In this document: one piece after another, positions 34,913 through 45,536 of the stretch
Layout of the letters: the number at the start of each line of letters is the position of its first letter
How positions within the stretch are numbered: position 1 is the first letter of the stretch
NCBI RefSeq assembly: GCF_002001125.1
Contig: NZ_MUNV01000006.1
Location: 1-64,000, forward strand
Direction of reading: 5' to 3'
DNA length: 64,000 bases
From: Rhodanobacter sp. B04
GTDB taxonomy: Bacteria > Pseudomonadota > Gammaproteobacteria > Xanthomonadales > Rhodanobacteraceae
Translations under genes and position numbers: made by a program
Notes under the pieces: model-generated
What the model saw: the letters and a program-made list of their open reading frames with translations, nothing else
The model's database searches: none
What the model was told of the DNA's origin: nothing

Positions 34913-35887
34913 TCAGCGCGAATCGCCGCCGGCAACCAGCGCGTCCAGATCGAGCCCGGCACGTTCCTGCAACCAGTGCGCCAGCAACTGGTACGATACC
35001 GACAGGGCGGTTGACGGCACGAAGCTGCCGTCGGCAATGCCATCGACGACCTGCTGCGGAGTGAACCAGCGCGCGTCCTCCAGTTCGTGGTCGCGCATGA
35101 TGATCTGTCGCGACCGCGCGGTGGCGATGAAGCCGACCATCAGCGACGCGGGCATCGGCCACGGCTGCGAAGAGTGGTAGTGCACCTCGTCGACGATGAC
35201 GCCGGACTCTTCGGCCACTTCGCGACGCACCGCGTCCTCCAACGATTCGCCCGGCTCGACGAAACCGGCCAGCGTGGAATAGCGGCCAGGTGGCCAACTG
35301 GCCTGGCGACCGAGCAGGCAGGCGCCTTCGTGTTCGACCAGCATGATCACGGCGGCATCGGTGCGCGGGAAATGCAGGTGGCCGCACTCCGGATTCGTGC
35401 ACTGCCCGCGATGGCCGGCGGCGACCAGTTGCAACGGGAAGCCGCAACGCGTGCAGTAGCGCGTCTCGCGCTGCCAGTGCGACAGACCCTTGGCGTAGGC
35501 GAACAACCCGGCTTCAGGTGCTGGCAGCAGCAGCCCGGCGGCACGCAGACTTGCGCGGCGCGCGTCGAGTGCGGTTTCCAGTGCCGTGATGCGTGCCGCG
35601 TCGTCCAGCAGCAGCAGGAAGTGCGGGTGTTCACCGGCGATGCCCAGAAGACTGGCCGGCAAGTCGTCGAGCCAGCGTTCGCGCTCGCTGATCTCAAGCC
35701 AGCGCAGCCTCTCGTGATCGCATTGCAGGAATGCCTCGCCAGCCCCGTCCAGCAACAGATAACGGGCCTGGGCGGAGCGTGCCTGTTCGGCAATCCACGC
35801 GGAGTCGTCACGCCGTTCGGCGACCCGGTCGAGCACCAGGCTGAGTCCTGCGAAGGTATTGGGAGGCGGCAGCTTGGCCCGGTCCAT
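34913..35887 (-). CDS. nudC: NAD(+) diphosphatase / RNA decapping Nudix hydrolase
   Basis: 324 aa. Cleaves NAD(H) to NMN and AMP; family members also remove NAD caps from RNA. The zinc ribbon CTRCG ... CTNPEC (about residues 169-190) precedes the Nudix box GFVEPGESLEDAVRREVAEE, followed by SGV, with the metal-binding glutamates intact; SQPWPMPASLMVGF after it is the NudC-specific signature. ATG 35887 lies 11 bp after erpA, in the DUF6776-bactofilin-erpA-nudC run. Confidence 0.94.
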   Translation of the reverse strand: MDRAKLPPPNTFAGLSLVLDRVAERRDDSAWIAEQARSAQARYLLLDGAGEAFLQCDHERLRWLEISERERWLDDLPASLLGIAGEHPHFLLLLDDAARITALETALDARRASLRAAGLLLPAPEAGLFAYAKGLSHWQRETRYCTRCGFPLQLVAAGHRGQCTNPECGHLHFPRTDAAVIMLVEHEGACLLGRQASWPPGRYSTLAGFVEPGESLEDAVRREVAEESGVIVDEVHYHSSQPWPMPASLMVGFIATARSRQIIMRDHELEDARWFTPQQVVDGIADGSFVPSTALSVSYQLLAHWLQERAGLDLDALVAGGDSR

Positions 35888-35898
35888 CGGACGGCCTT

Positions 35899-36267
35899 TC
35901 AGGTGGAGAACGAGGAGCCGCAGCCGCAGGTGGTCTTGGCGTTCGGGTTGCTGATCACGAACTGCGCGCCGCTTAGATTCTCGGCGTAGTCGATCTGCGC
36001 GCCGGTGAGGTACTGCAACGAGAGCGGATCGCATAGCAGGGTCACGCCCTCGCGCTCGACTGCAAAGTCGTCCTCGGCCTGCGCCTCGTCGAAAGTGAAG
36101 CCGTACTGGAAACCCGAGCAGCCGCCGCCGCTGATGTACACGCGCAGCTTCAGCGCCGGATTGCCTTCTTCGGCAATCAGTTCGTGCACCTTGTGCGCGG
36201 CCGCCGCGGTGAACACCAGCGGTGCGCCGCTGCTGCGGTAATCGGGGATCGAGAGCGGAGTTTCCAT
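35899..36267 (-). CDS. erpA: Iron-sulfur cluster insertion protein ErpA
   Basis: 122-aa A-type carrier that passes Fe-S clusters to apoproteins, including isoprenoid-synthesis enzymes. The three cluster cysteines are present: GGGCSGF and [11 protein letters not shown] 36267 is chosen ([10 protein letters not shown]); a TTG three codons upstream is possible. It sits 44 bp after the bactofilin gene and 11 bp before nudC. Confidence 0.93.
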   Translation of the reverse strand: METPLSIPDYRSSGAPLVFTAAAAHKVHELIAEEGNPALKLRVYISGGGCSGFQYGFTFDEAQAEDDFAVEREGVTLLCDPLSLQYLTGAQIDYAENLSGAQFVISNPNAKTTCGCGSSFST

Positions 36268-36311
36268 GGCGTTCAAATGGGGGCGTTGCCGGTTGATGCA
36301 AGCATACCGCG

Positions 36312-36746
36312 TCAGGCCGGCACGGCGTCGTCGAGCATGTCGGCGGCCGCAGCTCCCGGGGCCGGCAGTTCGCGCGGAGTGTCTTCGGTCTGGCGCGAGA
36401 TGCGTCCGTTGACCTGCGCGCCGGCGGCCATTTCCAGCGTGTGATAGCGCAGGTCGCCGTCGATGCGCGCCTGCGCCGCCAGTTCGAGGCGGGCGCTGAT
36501 GTGGACATCGCCGGTGACGTGGCCGTTGATCACCGCCTGCGGCACGCGGATCTCGCCCTGCACCTGGCCGGACTCGCTGAGCGTCAGCATCGCATCCTCG
36601 CCTTCGGCGAACACGGTGCCCTCGATGCGGCCATCCAGATGCAGTGCGCCACTGAAGCGCAGGTCGCCGCGGATCACGGTGCCGCGGGCGATCAGGCTGG
36701 TCTCATGGCTGCTGTTGCTGCGTTCGTTGCGCTTACGGTTGAGCAT
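36312..36746 (-). CDS. Bactofilin-family cytoskeletal protein
   Basis: 144-aa polymer-forming protein with the DUF583 beta-helix between about 18 and 115 ([20 protein letters not shown] ... VNGRISRQ), flanked by short flexible ends. Bactofilins form membrane-associated filaments that place cell-wall or polarity factors. AAGGGG precedes ATG 36746. The start overlaps the end of the upstream DUF6776 gene by 14 bp, an arrangement that suggests joint function at the envelope. Confidence 0.93.
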   Translation of the reverse strand: MLNRKRNERSNSSHETSLIARGTVIRGDLRFSGALHLDGRIEGTVFAEGEDAMLTLSESGQVQGEIRVPQAVINGHVTGDVHISARLELAAQARIDGDLRYHTLEMAAGAQVNGRISRQTEDTPRELPAPGAAAADMLDDAVPA

Positions 36747-37485
36747 CTTGATCCCCTTGGGCTGTCGTTACATTGCCGCTCAGCGCGGCGCCCCAGGCAA
36801 CGGTACGGTCAACCGCTTCGCCGCTGCTGGGTTGAATGAGAAGGTGCAGTCGCGTCGGGCGGAAATCCGCCGGCAGCACGAAGGTGCCGTGCAGCTGCTG
36901 GAAATAGACGAAACGGAACGGCAGGCCGTCCTTCTGCGCGGCATCGCCGAGTGCCGGCCAGTCGAGCGTCACCACCTTGTCGCCGCGCAGGCCTTCCACG
37001 CTGATGGTGGCGTTGCCGACGGTTTCCTCGTCGCGCTTCGCGTTCTGGGTCAGGCTGAGGGTGAGGTTCCAGCCGTGCGAACCGGTGATCGGTTGCAGTT
37101 TCACTTCCTGCAGTTTCAGGCCGGCCCGTTGGGCGTCGCCACCGACCAGCCTCGAATAGAAGCCCAGGTCGGCGCGCAGGCCACTGAGTTCTTCCTCGCG
37201 CTGGGCCAGGGTGCCGCGCAGGGAACGGGTGGCGACGTCATTGACCTGGGCCGCGCGCTGCAGGTTCGCGAGCTCCTGCTTGAGATCGTTGATCTGGGTG
37301 TTCAACGCGCGCTGCTGGCGCTGGTCGCTGGCCACCGGGCTCGCATGCCGGGACAACAGGCCAACCAGCAGCCCGGTCAACAACAGGCTGGCCAGCCATG
37401 CGCCGCCCAGCCACAGCCGACGCTTGCTGTTGCCGGCATCATCATGCCGGCGCACGACGAAGCGCGGTGGGGGGCGTGAAGCCAT
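36733..37485 (-). CDS. DUF6776-like membrane protein with coiled coil
   Basis: 250 aa. One transmembrane segment (about 26-45, LWLGGAWLASLLLTGLLVGL), then a predicted coiled coil (about 58-108, QRALNTQINDLKQELANLQR...), then a beta-rich periplasmic domain. Function not established. It is the first gene of the run with the bactofilin, erpA and nudC; the overlap with the bactofilin gene makes it a candidate membrane partner of that filament. Confidence 0.8.
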   Translation of the reverse strand: MASRPPPRFVVRRHDDAGNSKRRLWLGGAWLASLLLTGLLVGLLSRHASPVASDQRQQRALNTQINDLKQELANLQRAAQVNDVATRSLRGTLAQREEELSGLRADLGFYSRLVGGDAQRAGLKLQEVKLQPITGSHGWNLTLSLTQNAKRDEETVGNATISVEGLRGDKVVTLDWPALGDAAQKDGLPFRFVYFQQLHGTFVLPADFRPTRLHLLIQPSSGEAVDRTVAWGAALSGNVTTAQGDQDAQP

Positions 37486-37577
37486 GCGGCCGTTCCGGAG
37501 TAAAACGGAGGATATAGCCCTGCCGCGATGAAAGCGTCAAGGAACCGGTGCACGCTTCGGTGCGCCGGCTGGCCGGA

Positions 37578-38048
37578 TCAGTTCTGCATCTTGCTCTGCA
37601 GGTAACGTTCGGCGCCAATGTCCTTGATCAGGCTGAACTGGGTTTCCAGCCAATCGATGTGTTCTTCCTCGTCGTGCAGGATGTCCTTGAACAGGTCGCG
37701 GCTGATGTAGTCGGCGATGCCCTCGCTGTGCGCGATCGCGGCGCGCAGGTCGACCACGGCGGCCAGTTCCAGATCCAGGTCGCCTTGCAGCGATTCCAGC
37801 ACGTTCTCGCCGATGCGCAACTTGCCCAGGTGCTGCAGATTGGGCAGGCCGTCGAGGAACAGGATGCGCTCGATCAGGTGATCGGCATGCTTCATCTCCT
37901 CGATCGATTCCTTGTACTCGTGCTCGGCCAGCTCGGTGTAGCCCCAGTCCTTGAGCATGCGGTAGTGCAGGAAATACTGGTTGATCGCCGTCAGTTCGTT
38001 GTAGAGCACCTTGTTGAGGAACTCGATGACCTTGGCATCACCTTTCAT
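37578..38048 (-). CDS. bfr: Bacterioferritin
   Basis: 156-aa haem-containing iron-storage protein forming 24-mers. Ferroxidase ligands E18, Y25, E51, H54 and the later E/H pair in [12 protein letters not shown] are in place; M52 is the haem ligand. ATG 38048 follows GGAGAG; longer in-frame extensions are not coding. The partner bfd lies upstream on the same strand, separated by 134 bp that contain a likely separate bfr promoter with a palindrome. Confidence 0.97.
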   Translation of the reverse strand: MKGDAKVIEFLNKVLYNELTAINQYFLHYRMLKDWGYTELAEHEYKESIEEMKHADHLIERILFLDGLPNLQHLGKLRIGENVLESLQGDLDLELAAVVDLRAAIAHSEGIADYISRDLFKDILHDEEEHIDWLETQFSLIKDIGAERYLQSKMQN

Positions 38049-38079
38049 GGGGGCTCTCCGGCGGCTGACTTGGGCGGAC

Positions 38080-38108
38080 ACTATACAAACACCGTGCGCA
38101 CGGTGACG
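38080..38108 (-). promoter_or_regulatory. bfr promoter with perfect 16-bp palindrome
   Basis: On the minus strand TATAGT (38085-38080) is a good -10. CACCGTGCGCACGGTG (38090-38105) is a perfect 16-bp palindrome lying where the -35/-10 spacer would be; the -35 region reads CGTCAC (38108-38103). A symmetric site inside the spacer is a common place for repressors or MerR-type activators. The regulator is unknown. Confidence 0.5.
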
Positions 38109-38182
38109 AAATGCGAATGGCAACGGTTTGCCCGCGCACCGCCTGTGCGAAGGGTGCGCAGCATGCGTTTCGGAGGGGTGAT

Positions 38183-38380
38183 TCAGGCGGTGAGGATGGG
38201 TAGCCGGCCGAGTACCTGTTCGACTGCCTTGTCCAGCGTGGCGCGGGCTTCCTGCTCGCAGCAGCCGCAGCAATCCGAGCAGCCGGTACGCGCCTGCAAT
38301 TCGGCAAAGGTATGCACGCCATCGGCCGCTTCGCGGCGGATGTCATGGTCGGTCACGGCATTGCACATGCAGATGTACAT
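38183..38380 (-). CDS. bfd: Bacterioferritin-associated ferredoxin
   Basis: 65-aa [2Fe-2S] protein that releases iron from bacterioferritin. C4 and C6 form the N-terminal CxC and C38-C41 the CxxC; three more cysteines (C34, C37, C40) surround the latter, giving [12 protein letters not shown] 38380 ([15 protein letters not shown]) is chosen over an upstream start at 38419 because it matches the family N-terminus. A Fur-like box lies 16-34 bp upstream, so induction under iron limitation is expected. Confidence 0.93.
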   Translation of the reverse strand: MYICMCNAVTDHDIRREAADGVHTFAELQARTGCSDCCGCCEQEARATLDKAVEQVLGRLPILTA

Positions 38381-38395
38381 GGCGCGTATAAGAAC

Positions 38396-38414
38396 GCGAA
38401 TGCGAATGATTGTC
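38396..38414. promoter_or_regulatory. Fur-box-like site upstream of bfd
   Basis: GCGAATGCGAATGATTGTC matches the 19-base Fur consensus GATAATGATAATCATTATC at 13 positions by eye. It lies just upstream of bfd, as expected for an iron-repressed gene. Confidence 0.55.
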
Positions 38415-38444
38415 AACAATCAGCCGACGCCCGACGCCACCCGT

Positions 38445-39005
38445 TCAGGCGGCTTCACGGCCATCGCGCGGCCGTGGTGGCGGGCTGTCGCTATTGTCCT
38501 GTGGCGGCAGGCTGCCGAGTTCGACGCCGAACAGGCCTTCGACCAACGGCGCAAAGTGACGCAACGCGCGTTCGTAAACCTGCCGCTTGAAGTTGACCAC
38601 ATGTGCCGCCGGGTACCAGAAATCCACCCAGCGCCAGATATCGAACTCCGGTTTGTCGCAGGCGTCCAGCTTCAGCTCTTCCTCGCTGGCGACCAGCTTG
38701 AGCAGGAACCACACCTGCTTCTGGCCGATGCAGGTGGGTCGCTGGTGATGGCGTACATAACGGCTGGGCAGGCGGTAGCGCAGCCAGCCATGCGTGGCAC
38801 TGAGCACTTCCACGTGATGCGGCGCCAGCCCGGTCTCCTCTTCCAGTTCGCGGTACATGGCTTCCAGCGGGGTTTCGTCCGAGCGCATGCCGCCCTGCGG
38901 AAACTGCCAGCCGTCACGATTGACCCGGCGTGCCCAGAACAGCTGCCCGGCCGCATTGAGCAGCACGATGCCCACGTTCGGACGGTAGCCATCAACATCA
39001 ATCAT
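38445..39005 (-). CDS. rppH: RNA pyrophosphohydrolase
   Basis: 186-aa Nudix hydrolase that converts 5'-triphosphate ends of RNA to monophosphate and so starts mRNA decay. Nudix box [20 protein letters not shown], followed by TG, with WQFPQGG before it, as in RppH. ATG 39005 follows a perfect AGGAGG. The frame is open upstream to 39158, but that part lacks family similarity. Confidence 0.95.
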   Translation of the reverse strand: MIDVDGYRPNVGIVLLNAAGQLFWARRVNRDGWQFPQGGMRSDETPLEAMYRELEEETGLAPHHVEVLSATHGWLRYRLPSRYVRHHQRPTCIGQKQVWFLLKLVASEEELKLDACDKPEFDIWRWVDFWYPAAHVVNFKRQVYERALRHFAPLVEGLFGVELGSLPPQDNSDSPPPRPRDGREAA

Positions 39006-39189
39006 GTCGCCTCCTGGAGTGGGTCGGCATGATTTTCGCCGGCATCGCCGCACCCAGTCCTGCACACGATTCAACCATAGCGCGCAAAGCGCCGGCAAGC
39101 CTCGGGCTTGAACGTGGCGGTCGACGCGACTACACTGCCGCGCCCCGCACAGGATCACTTTGATCCCGGTGTTCCGGGACTTTCTTTAA

Positions 39190-39266
39190 GGCTATGTAGC
39201 TCAGCTGGTTAGAGCACAGCACTCATAATGCTGGGGTCGGTGGTTCGAGTCCACCCATAGCCACCA
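39190..39266 (+). tRNA. tRNA-Met (anticodon CAT)
   Basis: 77 nt including an encoded CCA. Acceptor GGCTATG/CATAGCC, D-arm GCTCAGCTGGTTAGAGC, anticodon stem CAGCA/TGCTG with loop CTCATAA (anticodon CAT at 39224-39226), and T-arm GGTGGTTCGAGTCCACC. The paired first base (G1-C72) and the absence of three G-C pairs in the anticodon stem indicate elongator Met rather than initiator. A tRNA-Ile2 read via lysidine is the other possibility. Confidence 0.93.
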
Positions 39267-39302
39267 AACATCGATTCCGGATCAAAAGCCCGCATCGAGA
39301 GC

Positions 39303-39331
39303 AAAAACCCCGCATGATCGCGGGGTTTTTT
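39303..39331 (+). terminator. Rho-independent terminator after tRNA-Met
   Basis: AAAAACCCCGC (39303-39313), a 6-base loop, and GCGGGGTTTTT (39320-39330) with a T-run to 39331. Confidence 0.93.
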
Positions 39332-39418
39332 GTGCCCGTCTGACGGCGAAGCGTAGATGCGCGCCGTTGCCGCGCATCTGATGAACCCCAGGTCACCGCA
39401 ACGTCGTCACAGCTCTTC

Positions 39419-39802
39419 TCAGACAGCGGCGTCCTTGAGCTTCTTCAGCGCACGTACCTTGATCTTCACGCTGGCCGGCTTGGCCGCGAATACCTGCTCA
39501 AGCTTGGTGAACGGGTTGATGCCCTTGCGCTTCGGCTTGGCCGGCACGTTGACGGCGGTGATCTTCAACAGGCCAGGCAGCATGAACGAGCCGGCGCCCT
39601 TCTTGTGGACGGATCCGGTGACGGCGCCTTCCAGCGCAGCGAGCACGGCGCGCACGTCCTTGGCCACCACGCCGCTCGCTTCGGCGAGATGCGCCACCAG
39701 TCCCGACTTGCTCAGGACTTCCTTGATCGGTTTGGGAGCTGCCGGCTTGGCGGCGGCTTTCGGGGCAGCCTTCTTCACGGCCTGTTTCGGGGTCTTTGCC
39801 AT
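39419..39802 (-). CDS. HU-like DNA-binding protein with Lys/Ala-rich tail
   Basis: 127 aa. Residues about 1-25 are a basic Lys/Ala/Pro tail (MAKTPKQAVKKAAPKAAAK), then an HU/IHF fold (about 27-120: LSKSGLVAHLAEASGV, GSFMLPGLLKITAVNVPAKP, KPASVKIKVRALKKLKDA). It probably coats or bends DNA as a nucleoid protein; the tail is like that of eukaryote-type histone H1 and distinguishes it from classical HU. ATG 39802 follows AGGGA. The gene faces away from queD. Confidence 0.88.
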   Translation of the reverse strand: MAKTPKQAVKKAAPKAAAKPAAPKPIKEVLSKSGLVAHLAEASGVVAKDVRAVLAALEGAVTGSVHKKGAGSFMLPGLLKITAVNVPAKPKRKGINPFTKLEQVFAAKPASVKIKVRALKKLKDAAV

Positions 39803-40042
39803 TACGTTTCCCTGCGCATTGTCGGTGGATGGGATGCCGGAGCCTCGCCCGGCAAGCGGAATGTAGGGCAAATCTGCAATGCGGCCAACAGCCGCAGCGT
39901 CATCCGTTGCCGACGAAGCGTGCACCATGTGCCTCGTGCATACATGGGGCGGCTGTGAAAGGAGGTCTCGCCATTGGCGGAAGCGACTGCGGAGCCGGGC
40001 CGGTGACCCTTGTCTTGCCGCGGTGTTGGCAATGCGTGGCTG

Positions 40043-40048
40043 TACAAT
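40043..40048 (+). promoter_or_regulatory. Candidate -10 element for a leaderless queD message
   Basis: TACAAT lies 6 bases before the queD ATG (40055), so transcription would start at or next to the ATG. No ribosome-binding site is visible. Confidence 0.4.
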
Positions 40049-40054
40049 GCCGCC

Positions 40055-40417
40055 ATGAACATATTCAAGGTTTTCACGCTGGAGGCGGCGCACCGGTTGC
40101 CTAACGTGCCTGCCGGGCACAAGTGCGCACGGCTGCATGGGCATTCGTTTCGCGTCGAGATCCATGTGGCGGGCGAGCCTGATCCGAAGTTGGGCTGGGT
40201 AATGGACTTCGCCGACCTTAAGGCGGCTTTTGCCCCGCTCTATGACCAGCTCGACCATCACTATCTCAACGACATCGAAGGGCTGGAGAACCCGACCAGC
40301 GAGGTGCTGGCGCGCTGGATCGGGCAACGCCTGCTACCGCGCCTGCCTGGGCTGGACAAAGTGGTGGTGCATGAGACCTGTACCTCGGGTGCGAGCTGCG
40401 GCCGGAACGACTTTTGA
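40055..40417 (+). CDS. queD: 6-carboxytetrahydropterin synthase (queuosine pathway)
   Basis: 120 aa. Makes 6-carboxy-tetrahydropterin from dihydroneopterin triphosphate for queuosine. Zinc ligands H13, H28 and H30 and the catalytic C24 are visible in AAHRLPN and [11 protein letters not shown]; the second catalytic group DHHYLND and the C-terminal [10 protein letters not shown] are also present. ATG 40055 is the family start. No other que gene is adjacent. Confidence 0.92.
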   Translation: MNIFKVFTLEAAHRLPNVPAGHKCARLHGHSFRVEIHVAGEPDPKLGWVMDFADLKAAFAPLYDQLDHHYLNDIEGLENPTSEVLARWIGQRLLPRLPGLDKVVVHETCTSGASCGRNDF

Positions 40418-40502
40418 CGCAATGCGATATTTGGCAATTAGTCATAAAGTACCGGTTTGCATGAATTTTCTATGACTTGATTCGATTGCGACGAAAAATA
40501 TA

Positions 40503-40531
40503 TTGCATTGCACAAAAAGTGCTGCTAGAGT
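40503..40531 (+). promoter_or_regulatory. Phasin promoter with inverted repeat in the spacer
   Basis: TTGCAT (40503-40508), a 17-base spacer and TAGAGT (40526-40531) form a good sigma-70-like promoter. The spacer holds GCAC-AAAAA-GTGC (40510-40522), a perfect inverted repeat. PhaR-type regulators of phasin genes bind TGC-rich sites, so this could be such an operator. Confidence 0.5.
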
Positions 40532-40567
40532 GCGTCCCACTACCCCATCCTCAGTGAGGACAACACC

Positions 40568-40957
40568 ATGACTCAGCAATTCAATACCCAGCTTTTCGCT
40601 TTCACCAAGCAGTTCACCGACAGCGCCTTCAAGGCACAGTCGCTGGCACTGAAAGGTCTGGAGACGGTCGCCGAGCTGCAGCTCAAGGCGTTCGAGGAGC
40701 AGGCCAAGGTCTCCGCCGAGTTCGTTGCCGAAGCGCTGGAAACCCGCGACATCAACAGCCTGCGTGGTCTGTGGGAGAAGGGCGCCAGCCTGAACCGCGA
40801 CAACGCCGAGCGTACCGTGGCGGTCTCGCAGGAAATCCTGGCCGTGACCCAGAAGACCGCCGAGTCGCTGAATGCGCTCGTGCAGGAGCAGCGTCAGGCT
40901 GCGAACGACGCCGTGACCGCGCCGGTCGCTGCCACCAAGAAGGCGGCTGCCAAGTAA
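40568..40957 (+). CDS. Phasin-family protein
   Basis: 129 aa, almost entirely helical, with the Phasin_2 pattern (FNTQLFAFTKQFTDSAFKAQ at the start, SAEFVAEALETRDINSLRGL in the middle) and an Ala/Lys-rich tail (ATKKAAAK). Phasins coat polyhydroxyalkanoate granules; some act as general granule or stress proteins. No PHA synthase genes are nearby. GAGGA precedes the ATG, and a strong terminator follows. Confidence 0.88.
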   Translation: MTQQFNTQLFAFTKQFTDSAFKAQSLALKGLETVAELQLKAFEEQAKVSAEFVAEALETRDINSLRGLWEKGASLNRDNAERTVAVSQEILAVTQKTAESLNALVQEQRQAANDAVTAPVAATKKAAAK

Positions 40958-40984
40958 TTCAGCAGCACCATCGCGGTCTCCGCG

Positions 40985-41019
40985 AAAACAAGGCCGAACC
41001 TGGTGTTCGGCCTTGTTTT
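40985..41019 (+). terminator. Rho-independent terminator after the phasin gene
   Basis: AAAACAAGGCCGAA (40985-40998), a 7-base loop, and TTCGGCCTTGTTTT (41006-41019). Confidence 0.93.
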
Positions 41020-41107
41020 GTGTGGACGTCGTAAAATTTTGTGGCGATGGCAGGTCACTCCGGGGCTTGCTGTCAGGCACGGGACGAGATGCCACAGGTC
41101 GCACGGC

Positions 41108-41137
41108 TTGTCGCTGCAATCGGCGCACTGATATACT
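41108..41137 (+). promoter_or_regulatory. Candidate promoter of the atp operon
   Basis: TTGTCG (41108-41113) and TATACT (41132-41137) are 18 bases apart and lie 44 bp before the atpI start. Confidence 0.55.
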
Positions 41138-41181
41138 TTTACGGATTGGATCGTGGCCCGTAGCTGTATCGGTGCCGCCTG

Positions 41182-41571
41182 GTGGAAACCGCGCGGGGAC
41201 GTTACGTGCTCAACAGTCTTGCTTCCGGTCGACGTCTCGCCTTGCGCATCATGTGGCTGCAGCTTGCTGTGGCGTTGCTGGCTGGCCTTGCATTCCTGGC
41301 GCTGGGGCGTCGTGAGGCAATGTCGGCGGCGGCTGGTGCGACGCTGGTGGCGCTGGGTACCGCGCTGTTGTCGGCGCGTTTCTTCGGTGGACTGGGTGGT
41401 GCGGGGCTGGCGTTGAGCCGATTGCTGACGGGCATGCTCCTGAAATGGATCGTGATCGTCGGGGGGCTGGTCGTGATCCTGATTCAATTCAAATTGCCGC
41501 CACTGGCCGCCATCACGGGGTTGGTGGCTGCTTACGCGGTTTATCTGCTGGCGTTCAGATTCAAGGGTTGA
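41182..41571 (+). CDS. atpI: ATP synthase subunit I (assembly factor)
   Basis: 129-aa membrane protein with four hydrophobic segments, the usual first gene of the F-type ATP synthase operon; helps c-ring assembly but is dispensable in other bacteria. Start is GTG 41182. Sequence conservation in AtpI is low, so the call leans on position and topology. Its stop is 3 bp before atpB. Confidence 0.85.
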   Translation: METARGRYVLNSLASGRRLALRIMWLQLAVALLAGLAFLALGRREAMSAAAGATLVALGTALLSARFFGGLGGAGLALSRLLTGMLLKWIVIVGGLVVILIQFKLPPLAAITGLVAAYAVYLLAFRFKG

Positions 41572-42390
<819 letters not shown>

Positions 42391-42454
42391 TCACGCTTAT
42401 CGAATCGCGTTTTTCGAACCATCCGCTGCAACCGTTTTGATCTTTCAAGTTTAA

Positions 42455-42751
<297 letters not shown>

Positions 42752-42844
42752 GTTGCTGGCGGCGCCGTGGCGCCGCCGTCCGTCTGGCACGGGCATCCAT
42801 AGTGCCCGTGTCTGTTTCATCCCGTATCTACAGGTAACGCAGCG

Positions 42845-43315
42845 ATGGATTTCAACGCGACCTTGATTGGCGAAATGATTTCGTTCGCCATCTTGATCTG
42901 GTTCTGTGTCCACTTCATCTGGCCGCATATCAACAAGGCCATCGAAGATCGGCAGATCAAGATCGCCGAAGGCCTGAATGCGGCCGAGCGCGCGCATGCC
43001 GAGCTGAAGGACGCCGACCACAAGGTGGCGGCCGAGATCAAGGTGGCCCGCCAGCAGGCTTCCGAGATCATCGACAAGGCCCAGCAGCAGGCCAACCAGA
43101 TCATCGACAAGGCACGTAGCGAAGCCGTCCTCGAGATCAACCGGCTGAAGGCGAGCGCGCAGGACGACATCGCATCGATGGCGCAGCGTGCACGTGACCA
43201 GCTGCGCGAGCAGGTAGGCGCGCTGGCGGTGCAGGGTGCCAGCAAGATCGTGCAGCGCGAAGTCGATGCGTCGACGCACAAGGCACTGCTCGACCAGCTC
43301 GCGGCCGAGATCTGA
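42845..43315 (+). CDS. atpF: ATP synthase F0 subunit b
   Basis: 156-aa stator subunit: one N-terminal membrane helix (about 5-26, [20 protein letters not shown]) and a long amphipathic helix (about 30-150) that dimerises and binds delta. Full length, 3 bp before atpH. Confidence 0.97.
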   Translation: MDFNATLIGEMISFAILIWFCVHFIWPHINKAIEDRQIKIAEGLNAAERAHAELKDADHKVAAEIKVARQQASEIIDKAQQQANQIIDKARSEAVLEINRLKASAQDDIASMAQRARDQLREQVGALAVQGASKIVQREVDASTHKALLDQLAAEI

Positions 43316-43318
43316 TCG

Positions 43319-43852
43319 ATGGCACAGGCAATCACCCTCGCCCGTCCTTACGCACGCGCCGCCTTCGAAGTGGCGCATGCCGCCGGTTCGCTGGCGGCAT
43401 GGTCGCAGGCGCTGGCCTTCGCCGCTGCGGTGGCGAAGGATCCGCGCGTGGCCGGCCTCGGCACCGATCCGCGGGTGCTGCCGGCCCAGCTGGTGGCGCT
43501 GCATCTGCCGGCCGGTGTCGCCGCCGATGCGCCGTTCGCGCAGTTCCTCACCGAGATGGCCGAGCAGCGTCGCATGGCGCTGCTGCCGGAAGTGGCCGAA
43601 CTGTATGAGGCGTTCAAGCGTGAGTCCGAGTCGCAGCTGCTGGTCAAGGTGACCAGCGCGATGGCCCTGGACGCGGCGCAGGCCGAGCAGCTCAAGGTGT
43701 CGCTGAAGCGCCGCTTCAAGCGCGAGATCGAACTGGAAACCAAGGTCGATGCTTCGTTGCTGGCCGGCGTGGTGATCGATACCGGCGCAGAAGTGATCGA
43801 CGGCTCCGCTCGCGGACGCCTGGCGCAGCTGGCCAGCGCTCTGGCGCACTGA
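43319..43852 (+). CDS. atpH: ATP synthase F1 subunit delta
   Basis: 177-aa stator subunit that joins the b dimer to the top of F1. N-terminal helical bundle (ITLARPYARAAFEVAHAAGS) and C-terminal signature DASLLAGVVIDTGAEVIDGS are typical. Confidence 0.97.
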   Translation: MAQAITLARPYARAAFEVAHAAGSLAAWSQALAFAAAVAKDPRVAGLGTDPRVLPAQLVALHLPAGVAADAPFAQFLTEMAEQRRMALLPEVAELYEAFKRESESQLLVKVTSAMALDAAQAEQLKVSLKRRFKREIELETKVDASLLAGVVIDTGAEVIDGSARGRLAQLASALAH

Positions 43853-43912
43853 CCAAAGAATCAAAACCTATCGGGTGCCGCTGATGCGGCGCGAATCCCA
43901 GGAAAACTTGCC

Positions 43913-45463
<1,551 letters not shown>

Positions 45464-45536
45464 GTCGGTAGTAGTGAATCGGAAGGGCGAATAGCGTTCT
45501 CCCTTCCCACCAGCGAGCACAACGAGCGGATAAAGC

